Source: Streptococcus thermophilus
GTDB lineage: Bacteria; Bacillota; Bacilli; Lactobacillales; Streptococcaceae
NCBI RefSeq assembly: GCF_010120595.1
Contig: NZ_CP038020.1
Span: 744,001-808,000 of the forward strand
DNA: 64,000 nt
Direction of reading: 5' to 3'
Shown: positions 57,773 through 64,000 of the stretch, piece after piece
Position numbering within the stretch: position 1 is the stretch's first letter
Layout: each line of letters begins with the position of its first letter
Notes under the pieces: generated by a model
Databases searched by the model: none
What the model saw: the letters and a program-made list of their open reading frames with translations, nothing else
Told to the model about the DNA's origin: nothing
Position numbers and translations under genes: made by a program

Positions 57773-58194
57773 CAATTGATATTAATGCTATTCGTGAAGC
57801 TTTACCACACCGTTATCCAATGCTTTTGGTTGACCGTGTGCTAGAAGTTTCAGAAGACGAAATCACAGCTATTAAAAATGTAACGATCAATGAACCTTTC
57901 TTTAATGGACATTTTCCTCAATACCCAGTTATTCCAGGTGTCCTCATCATGGAAGCTCTTGCGCAAACAGCTGGTGTTCTTGAATTGTCTAAACCTGAAA
58001 ACAAGGGCAAATTAGTCTTTTATGCAGGTATGGATAAGGTTAAATTTAAAAAACAAGTGGTTCCTGGTGACCAACTTGTTATGACAGCTAAGTTTGTTAA
58101 ACGTCGTGGAACAATTGCTGTTGTTGAAGCTAAGGCTGAAGTCGATGGTAAACTTGCTGCATCAGGTACTTTGACTTTTGCTATTGGAAGCTAG
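57769..58194 (+). CDS. fabZ: 3-hydroxyacyl-ACP dehydratase (FabZ)
   Basis: 141 residues, hot-dog fold. [12 protein letters not shown] near 14-25 and [21 protein letters not shown] near 46-66 hold the catalytic His and Glu. It dehydrates 3-hydroxyacyl-ACP. Overlaps accB by 4 nt. Confidence 0.96.
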   Translation: MTIDINAIREALPHRYPMLLVDRVLEVSEDEITAIKNVTINEPFFNGHFPQYPVIPGVLIMEALAQTAGVLELSKPENKGKLVFYAGMDKVKFKKQVVPGDQLVMTAKFVKRRGTIAVVEAKAEVDGKLAASGTLTFAIGS

Positions 58195-58202
58195 TGTTTT
58201 GT

Positions 58203-58241
58203 GAAAATCCTTCTGGCGACAGTCGGAAAGGATTTTTCTTT
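58203..58241 (+). terminator. Terminator-like hairpin inside the fab-acc operon
   Basis: AAAATCCTT pairs with AAGGATTTTT around a structured loop, then TCTTT. It divides fabM-fabZ from accC-accA and could set their ratio. Confidence 0.7.
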
Positions 58242-58262
58242 AGACATTGGTCTATCACATAG

Positions 58263-58298
58263 AAAGGAAATCAACACAGACTATCATAAAGATGTCTG
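58263..58298 (+). promoter_or_regulatory. accC ribosome binding site bridged by a hairpin
   Basis: The only good ribosome site, AAAGGA (58263-58268), is followed by a hairpin at 58277-58298 (CAGAC-ATC with GAT-GTCTG, one bulged T). An ATG follows the hairpin directly (58299). If folded, the ribosome site sits about 9 nt from that ATG. Confidence 0.5.
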
Positions 58299-59684
58299 AT
58301 GTTATCTTGTTTTATGTTTAAAAAATTATTGATTGCCAATCGTGGTGAAATTGCAGTGCGTATTATCCGTGCAGCGCGTGAATTGGGTATCCAAACGGTC
58401 GCTATCTATTCTGAGGCGGATAAGGATTCTCTCCATACTATGCTTGCTGATGAAGCTATCTGTATTGGTCCGGCAAAATCAATTGATTCTTATTTGAATA
58501 TGAACCGTGTCTTGTCAGCAGCTATTGTAACTGAGGCTCAAGCTATTCATCCAGGGTTTGGTTTCTTGAGTGAAAACTCTAAATTTGCTACTCTCTGTGA
58601 GGAAATGAACATCAAGTTTATTGGTCCTTCAGGTGAGATTATGGACAAAATGGGTGATAAAATCAATGCTCGCGCTGAAATGATTAGGGCTAATGTCCCT
58701 GTAATCCCTGGTTCAGATGGTGAAGTCTTTACGGCTGAAGAGGCTTTAGAAGTTGCCAATCGTCTAGGTTACCCAGTGATGCTTAAGGCTTCTGCAGGTG
58801 GTGGCGGTAAAGGAATTCGTAAGGTCAACACTAAAGAAGAGTTGGCTCCTGCCTTCGAATCTGCGTCACAGGAAGCTAAAGTATCCTTTGGTAATGGGGC
58901 AATGTATATTGAGAAAGTTATTCACCCAGCTCGTCATATTGAGGTTCAAATTTTGGGAGATAGCTATGGTAATATTGTTCACCTAGGTGAGCGTGACTGT
59001 TCTCTTCAACGTAATAACCAAAAGGTCTTGGAAGAATCACCTTCTGTTGCCATTGGTAAGACACTTCGTGATGAAATTGGGTCTGCGGCTGTCCGTGCTG
59101 CTAAGGCTGTTAATTATGAAAATGCGGGTACTATCGAGTTTCTTCTTGATGAAAAATCAGGTCAGTTTTACTTTATGGAAATGAATACTCGTGTTCAAGT
59201 TGAGCACCCAGTTACTGAATTTGTAAGTGGTGTGGATATTGTTAAAGAACAAATCCGTATTGCTGCAGGTGAAAAATTATCTGTGTCTCAAGATGATATT
59301 GAAATCAAGGGACATGCCATTGAGTGTCGTATCAATGCGGAAAATCCTAAGTTCAACTTTGCACCAAGCCCAGGGAAAATTAGCAATCTCTACCTACCTA
59401 GTGGTGGTGTTGGTCTTCGTGTGGACAGTGCTGTCTATCCAGGCTATACCATTCCACCTTACTATGATTCAATGATTGCAAAAATCATTGTTCATGGAGA
59501 AAATCGATTTGAGGCACTCATGAAGATGCAACGTGCTCTTTACGAGTTTGAAATCGATGGAGTTGTGACAAATGCTGACTTCCAGTTAGATTTGATTTCA
59601 GACCGTAGCGTTATCGCTGGGGATTATGACACATCATTCTTGATGGAAACTTTCCTACCAGAATATCAGAATCGTGAGGGATAG
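58299..59684 (+). CDS. accC: Acetyl-CoA carboxylase, biotin carboxylase subunit
   Basis: ATP-grasp enzyme of about 456-461 residues. [19 protein letters not shown] opens the conserved part (from 58314). [12 protein letters not shown] near 164-175 binds [15 protein letters not shown] near 233-244, and [14 protein letters not shown] near 292-305 is catalytic. It carboxylates biotin on AccB. The start is uncertain: ATG 58314 matches relatives best but lacks a ribosome site. ATG 58299 adds five residues and fits the hairpin-bridged ribosome site. Confidence 0.93.
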   Translation: MLSCFMFKKLLIANRGEIAVRIIRAARELGIQTVAIYSEADKDSLHTMLADEAICIGPAKSIDSYLNMNRVLSAAIVTEAQAIHPGFGFLSENSKFATLCEEMNIKFIGPSGEIMDKMGDKINARAEMIRANVPVIPGSDGEVFTAEEALEVANRLGYPVMLKASAGGGGKGIRKVNTKEELAPAFESASQEAKVSFGNGAMYIEKVIHPARHIEVQILGDSYGNIVHLGERDCSLQRNNQKVLEESPSVAIGKTLRDEIGSAAVRAAKAVNYENAGTIEFLLDEKSGQFYFMEMNTRVQVEHPVTEFVSGVDIVKEQIRIAAGEKLSVSQDDIEIKGHAIECRINAENPKFNFAPSPGKISNLYLPSGGVGLRVDSAVYPGYTIPPYYDSMIAKIIVHGENRFEALMKMQRALYEFEIDGVVTNADFQLDLISDRSVIAGDYDTSFLMETFLPEYQNREG

Positions 59685-59689
59685 AGTTT

Positions 59690-60556
59690 ATGGGATTATT
59701 TGATCGAAAAGAAAAGTATATCCGTATCAATCCTAACCGTTATGTACGTAATGGGGTTGATCACCCAGTGCCAGAAGTACCAGATGATCTTTTTGCCAAA
59801 TGTCCTGGCTGTAAGCAAGCTATTTATCAAAAGGACTTGGGACAAGCTAAAATCTGTCCAAACTGTTCTTATACCTTCCGTATTTCCGCAAAAGAACGTC
59901 TTGATTTAACGGTTGACGAGGGATCTTTCCAAGAATTATTTACAGGTATTAAAACTGAAAATCCATTAAATTTCCCAGGTTATATGGAGAAGCTAGCTGC
60001 CACCAAGGAAAAAACAGGTCTTGATGAAGCAGTTGTGACGGGTGTTGCAACTATAAAGGCACAAAAAACAGCCTTGGCTATCATGGATTCCAACTTTATC
60101 ATGGCTTCAATGGGAACCGTTGTTGGTGAAAAAATCACAAAACTCTTTGAGTATGCGATTTTGGAAAAACTTCCAGTAGTTATTTTTACAGCTTCTGGTG
60201 GTGCCCGTATGCAAGAGGGAATCATGAGTTTGATGCAAATGGCTAAGATTTCAGCTGCTGTAAAACGTCATTCAAACGCTGGCTTGCTGTACTTGACTGT
60301 CTTGACAGATCCAACCACTGGCGGGGTTACAGCAAGTTTTGCCATGCAAGGCGATATCATCTTGGCTGAGCCACAAACTTTGATTGGCTTTGCAGGTCGT
60401 CGTGTCATTGAAAATACAGTTCGTGAAACTTTGCCAGATGATTTCCAAAAGGCCGAGTTCCTTCAGGAACATGGTTTTGTTGATGCCATTGTCAAACGTA
60501 CAGAGTTGGCTGATACTATTGCCACGCTCTTATCATTCCATGGAGGTGTTCAATGA
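59690..60556 (+). CDS. accD: Acetyl-CoA carboxylase carboxyltransferase subunit beta
   Basis: 288 residues. A Cys4 zinc ribbon ([10 protein letters not shown]...KICPNC, about 38-60) precedes the crotonase-like domain with [10 protein letters not shown] near 163-172. With AccA it moves the carboxyl group to acetyl-CoA. It starts 5 nt after accC and overlaps accA by 4 nt. Confidence 0.96.
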   Translation: MGLFDRKEKYIRINPNRYVRNGVDHPVPEVPDDLFAKCPGCKQAIYQKDLGQAKICPNCSYTFRISAKERLDLTVDEGSFQELFTGIKTENPLNFPGYMEKLAATKEKTGLDEAVVTGVATIKAQKTALAIMDSNFIMASMGTVVGEKITKLFEYAILEKLPVVIFTASGGARMQEGIMSLMQMAKISAAVKRHSNAGLLYLTVLTDPTTGGVTASFAMQGDIILAEPQTLIGFAGRRVIENTVRETLPDDFQKAEFLQEHGFVDAIVKRTELADTIATLLSFHGGVQ

Positions 60557-61323
60557 GCGACGTAGCACGTATTTTAAAAGAAGCACGTGATCAAGGCCGT
60601 TTAACGGCCTTGGACTTTGCTAAAGAAATCTTTGATGATTTCATCGAACTTCATGGTGACCGTAATTTCCGTGATGACGGTGCCGTTATCGGCGGTATTG
60701 GTCGCTTAAATGGCCAAGCCGTTACAGTAGTGGGTATCCAAAAAGGTAAAAACCTACAAGATAATCTCAATCGTAACTTTGGTCAACCTCATCCGGAGGG
60801 CTATCGTAAGGCTCTTCGCCTTATGAAACAGGCTGAAAAGTTTGGTCGTCCAGTTGTTACCTTTATCAATACTGCAGGTGCTTATCCTGGTGTCGGAGCA
60901 GAGGAACGTGGACAGGGTGAGGCTATTGCTCGTAACCTTATGGAAATGAGCGATCTTAAGGTGCCAATTATTGCCATTATCATTGGTGAAGGTGGTTCGG
61001 GAGGAGCTCTTGCCTTGGCAGTAGCCGATAAGGTTTGGATGCTTGAAAATACCATCTATTCTATCTTGAGTCCTGAAGGATTTGCAACTATCCTCTGGAA
61101 AGACGGCTCACGTTCAGAAGAGGCGGCAGAGTTGATGAAGATTACATCAGGCGAGTTGCTTAACATGGGAATCGTTGATAAGGTTATCCCAGAGCGTGGC
61201 TATTTTACTAGTGAAATTATTGAAGGGATTAAGACAGCCATCGTAGACGAGTTGGCAGAATTAAGCCAATTAACAACAGAAGACTTACTTGAAGCGCGTT
61301 ATCAACGTTTTAGAAAATATTAA
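60553..61323 (+). CDS. accA: Acetyl-CoA carboxylase carboxyltransferase subunit alpha
   Basis: 256 residues, crotonase-like fold. [22 protein letters not shown] near 97-118 and [15 protein letters not shown] near 137-151 form the active-site loops. Last gene of the FAS II cluster. Confidence 0.96.
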   Translation: MSDVARILKEARDQGRLTALDFAKEIFDDFIELHGDRNFRDDGAVIGGIGRLNGQAVTVVGIQKGKNLQDNLNRNFGQPHPEGYRKALRLMKQAEKFGRPVVTFINTAGAYPGVGAEERGQGEAIARNLMEMSDLKVPIIAIIIGEGGSGGALALAVADKVWMLENTIYSILSPEGFATILWKDGSRSEEAAELMKITSGELLNMGIVDKVIPERGYFTSEIIEGIKTAIVDELAELSQLTTEDLLEARYQRFRKY

Positions 61324-61355
61324 AAAACATTGGGAATTATATCCCAATGTTTTTT
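61322..61355. terminator. Bidirectional terminator of accA and luxS
   Basis: A 14-bp perfect stem (61322-61335 with 61342-61355) with A- and T-tracts on both sides. It reaches into the last codon of luxS. Confidence 0.92.
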
Positions 61356-61836
61356 AGACGGTATGACGTTCGAAGGCTTGGTCTGAGATGCCTTGTTCAA
61401 GGATAAGTTTAGCCCATTCCTTAGCTGAATGAAGGCTGTGATCCTTATAGTTACCACAAGATTCAATAGTAGTTCCTGGAACATCTTCCCAAGTAATTTC
61501 GTTTGCAATAGCTTCAAGACTAGATTTGATAACTTTGGCAATTTCCGTAGGATCTTGTTTTCCCCACATGATCATATGGAAACCTGTACGGCAACCAAAT
61601 GGTGAGCAATCAATAAGGCCATCGATACGTTGACGGATCAGTTTAGCGAGTAGGTGTTCGATAGTATGAAGACCACCTGTATCAATACTATTTTCATTAG
61701 GTTGAATCAAACGGATATCAAAGTTTGTGATGATATCTCCTTTAGGTCCAACTTCCTCTGAAATAAGACGGACATAAGGTGCTTTTACAATAGTGTGATC
61801 AAGTTCAAAACTTTCAACAGTAACGTCTTTTGGCAT
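61354..61836 (-). CDS. luxS: S-ribosylhomocysteine lyase (autoinducer-2 synthase)
   Basis: 160 residues. The metal ligands are His and His in HTIEHLLA near 57-64 and Cys in [11 protein letters not shown] near 121-131 region. It splits S-ribosylhomocysteine into homocysteine and DPD, the AI-2 precursor, and recycles methionine. GGGAGG lies before the ATG; an extended -10 TGGTATCAT is at 61864-61872. Confidence 0.95.
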
Positions 61837-61901
61837 GGTAATACCTCCCTATTCTATAGAGTTATGATACCACAAAATCAGTTTAAAGTTCTAGTATTTA
61901 T

Positions 61902-61930
61902 TTGAGAAAAAGCTATAAATATGATAAACT
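61902..61930 (+). promoter_or_regulatory. rny promoter
   Basis: TTGAGA (61902-61907), 17 nt, TAAACT (61925-61930) with a TGA before it. A small GGTTTTC/GGAAACC hairpin is in the leader. Confidence 0.7.
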
Positions 61931-61977
61931 AGAGGCGGTTTTCTTTAGGGAAACCTTAGAAAAGTTGAGGTAAAGAC

Positions 61978-63585
61978 ATGATAAACATGATAATTTTAGT
62001 TGTCTTTGCACTCATTGGTTTAGTCGTTGGATATTTAGCAATTTCTATCAAACTTAGCAAAGCTAAGGAACAAGCAGAAACTATCTTGCTAAAGGCAGAA
62101 CAAGACGCTGTGAATCTTCGTAGTCAGGCAGAACATGATGCAGATCATCTACGTGTAACTGCTGAACGCGAAAGTAAGGCTCAACGTAAAGAGCTCTTGT
62201 TAGAGGCAAAAGAGAAAGCTAGAAAATATCGAGAAGATATTGAAGAAGAATTCAAATCTGAACGTCAAGAGCTTAAACAAATGGAGAATCGTTTAACAGA
62301 ACGTGCAACCAGCCTTGATCGTAAGGATGAAAATCTATCAAGTAAAGAACTCGCCCTCGAGAAAAAAGAGCAGAGTCTTGCTGACAAATCTAAACATCTT
62401 AATGAGCGTGAAGAGAATGTGACTCAGTTGGAGGCTGAGAAGCAAGCTGAACTTGAACGTATTGGTCAAATGACCATTGCAGAGGCGCGTGAGGTAATCT
62501 TAACAGAGACTGAAAATAATCTTACTCATGAGATTGCAACACGTATCAAAGATGCAGAAGCACAGATCAAAGATACTGTTGATAAGAAGGCCAAAAACTT
62601 GTTGGCGCAAGCTATGCAACGTTTGTCTGGGGATTATGTTACTGAACAAACCGTAACCACTGTTCACCTCCCAGATGATAATATGAAAGGTCGTATCATT
62701 GGCCGTGAGGGGCGTAACATTCGTACCCTTGAAAGCTTAACAGGTATTGATGTTATCATCGATGATACTCCAGAAGTGGTTGTTCTTTCTGGTTTTGATC
62801 CAGTCCGTCGTGAGATTGCTCGCATGACTCTCGAAGCCTTGATTAAGGATGGACGTATCCATCCAGCTCGTATTGAGGAGTTGGTTGAGAAGAGTCGTAA
62901 GGAAATGGATAACCGTATCCGCGAATATGGTGAAGAGGCAGCTTACGAAATTGGGGCTATGAATCTCCACCCTGACCTAATCAAGATTATGGGACGATTG
63001 CAGTTCCGTACTTCATATGGTCAAAACGTACTTCGTCACTCAGTTGAAGTTGGTAAACTAGCAGGTATTATGGCCAGTGAATTGGGTGAGAATGTGGCTC
63101 TAGCTCGTCGTGCTGGTTTTCTTCATGATATGGGGAAAGCTATTGACAAAGAGGTCGAAGGTAGTCACGTTGAGATTGGTACTGAGTTTGCACGTAAGTA
63201 TAAAGAGCATCCAGTCGTGGTTAATGCCATTGCCAGCCACCATGGAGATGTGGAACCTGAGAGTGTGATTGCAGTTATTGTAGCTGCAGCAGATGCTTTG
63301 AGTTCGGCTCGCCCAGGAGCTCGTAATGAATCCGTTGAGAATTATGTCAAACGCCTTCGTGATTTGGAAGAGATTGCATCAAGCTTTGACGGTGTTCAAA
63401 CAAGCTTCGCCCTTCAAGCTGGTCGTGAAATTCGTATTATGGTTCATCCAAATAAAATCTCAGATGATGAAGTTACGATCTTGTCTCACAAGATACGTGA
63501 ACAAATTGAGAAAAACTTGGATTACCCAGGAAATATTAAGGTTACAGTCATTCGTGAATTCCGTGCGGTTGACTATGCCAAATAA
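61978..63585 (+). CDS. rny: Ribonuclease Y
   Basis: 535 residues. One N-terminal membrane helix (about 3-24), a long coiled coil (about 27-190, Glu/Lys/Gln-rich), a KH domain with [15 protein letters not shown] near 236-250 and an HD domain with GFLHDMGKA near 379-387. Membrane-bound endonuclease that begins mRNA decay. ATG after GAGGTAAAG. An IS relic starts 2 nt after its stop. Confidence 0.95.
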   Translation: MINMIILVVFALIGLVVGYLAISIKLSKAKEQAETILLKAEQDAVNLRSQAEHDADHLRVTAERESKAQRKELLLEAKEKARKYREDIEEEFKSERQELKQMENRLTERATSLDRKDENLSSKELALEKKEQSLADKSKHLNEREENVTQLEAEKQAELERIGQMTIAEAREVILTETENNLTHEIATRIKDAEAQIKDTVDKKAKNLLAQAMQRLSGDYVTEQTVTTVHLPDDNMKGRIIGREGRNIRTLESLTGIDVIIDDTPEVVVLSGFDPVRREIARMTLEALIKDGRIHPARIEELVEKSRKEMDNRIREYGEEAAYEIGAMNLHPDLIKIMGRLQFRTSYGQNVLRHSVEVGKLAGIMASELGENVALARRAGFLHDMGKAIDKEVEGSHVEIGTEFARKYKEHPVVVNAIASHHGDVEPESVIAVIVAAADALSSARPGARNESVENYVKRLRDLEEIASSFDGVQTSFALQAGREIRIMVHPNKISDDEVTILSHKIREQIEKNLDYPGNIKVTVIREFRAVDYAK

Positions 63586-63618
63586 GAGGTTCTTTGTCAA
63601 CTGTAGAGGGTGGCAAAG

Positions 63619-64000
63619 TTAAGCTCTAGCGAGAACAAATGATGTTCTCGCTTTTTTGCTGTTCAAAGCGATGTAAATACGTTTTTTAAAGTTGTTAGAG
63701 TTGTTTTAAATGAGTGATTGAGTTGAGGTAAAGCTTCCTGAATTAATCCAAAAAATTGTTGTGTTTAAAAATCTTGTCTAAACACTCTTTAGGTGTTAAG
63801 GTTTCCCTGAAAGTCCTCGAATAAAAGGCGTCAGGTAATAGTTTTCGACTATCCTTTTGAATGAGTTTCCAGTAATATTTTAGAACACGATATTCAAGAG
63901 ACTTCTTCTCAAATTATTTCATTATTTGAATGCGTGTCTGTTTTAGCGTTCTGTTCATATGTTGGACAATGTGAAAACGGTCAAGAACAATTTTAGCATT
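63619..64000 (-). pseudogene. ISL3-family transposase pseudogene
   Basis: Read on the minus strand: NAKIVLDRFHIVQH and KQTRIQIM, then TAA in place of Gln, then FEKKSLEYRVLKYYWKL and RKLLPDAFYSRTFRETLTP. These match residues about 225-300 of the intact copy. About 270 bp is deleted before NNFKKRIYIALNSKKARTS and the stop at 63619-63621. Non-functional. Confidence 0.87.
63629..63657 (+). terminator. Terminator in the 3' end of the degenerate IS, behind rny
   Basis: GCGAGAACA-AATGA-TGTTCTCGC, nine perfect pairs, then six T residues. It probably serves as rny terminator now. Confidence 0.88.

Larger units (their letters stand above)
63588..64000 (-). mobile_element. Degenerate ISL3-family element, cut by window end
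   Basis: The left end GGTTCTTTGTCAACTGTAG resembles the end of the intact ISL3 element at 39785. The right end is outside the window. Confidence 0.85.

Overview
The window looks like a chromosomal segment of a low-GC lactic streptococcus, most probably Streptococcus thermophilus (or a close relative in the salivarius group). Reasons: streptococcal gene orders (rimP-nusA-ylxR-ylxQ-infB-rbfA; livJHMGF; comFA-comFC-hpf; fabM-fabT-fabH-acpP-fabK-D-G-F-accB-fabZ-accC-D-A), a clpP promoter with both a CIRCE and a CtsR box, ISL3-family and IS256-family elements that resemble IS1193 and IS1191, and several housekeeping-neighbour genes decayed by frameshifts.

Layout. 1-4.4 kb: 5' part of the mannose PTS gene manL (minus strand), a cyclase-family protein, a Cof-type HAD phosphatase and an NCS2 purine permease with a PurBox. 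4.6-6.8 kb: tsaE, a GNAT acetyltransferase and an LCP cell-wall ligase. 6.9-12.6 kb: the nusA-infB translation operon. 12.7-18.7 kb: decayed LOG gene, a FemX/MurM-like peptidoglycan-bridge enzyme, murE, a MurJ-like flippase and a P-type ATPase stump. 18.8-24.1 kb: methionine genes behind a MET-box, a decayed surface-protein gene, upp, clpP, ylbF-ylbG. 24.2-29.5 kb: branched-chain amino acid ABC transporter under a CodY-like box, then a broken acuB. 29.7-34.0 kb: cysK, yigZ, comFA-comFC, hpf. 34.0-41.2 kb: a full rRNA operon (three tandem promoters, 16S, tRNA-Ala, 23S, 5S, then Val, Asp, Lys, a collapsed Leu, Thr and Glu tRNAs) with an intact ISL3-family element inserted exactly at the tRNA-Glu 3' end. 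41.3-50.4 kb: ppaC (an IS256-family element sits in its terminator), a DUF1803-like gene, a DUF402 gene, recX, rlmD, asnA, lysC and a HAD gene. 50.5-61.3 kb: the fatty-acid synthesis (FAS II) cluster with three FabT boxes. 61.3-64 kb: luxS, rny and a second, degenerate ISL3 copy cut by the window edge.

How genes work together. The fab/acc cluster makes fatty acids from acetyl-CoA under FabT control. MurE, the FemX-like enzyme, the MurJ-like flippase and the LCP protein cover steps of cell-wall assembly. MetB/PatB and CysK handle sulfur amino acids. The liv genes import branched-chain amino acids, and both liv and lysC carry CodY-like sites with the same core. ComFA/ComFC belong to late competence.

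The most unusual pattern I see is a recurrent promoter design. In at least nine unrelated genes (HAD phosphatase, tsaE, murE, ylbF, yigZ, comFA, the DUF1803-like gene, recX, rlmD) the -10 element, or the ComX box, ends only 6-7 nt before the start codon, which predicts leaderless mRNAs. Two pairs of these are divergent and compact. Other unusual points are a hairpin that may bridge the accC ribosome binding site to its start codon, a 26-nt relic of a tRNA-Leu gene, and a terminator hairpin embedded in the last codons of the ISL3 transposases that is conserved in structure but not in sequence. I saw no CRISPR array, prophage or obvious defence system.
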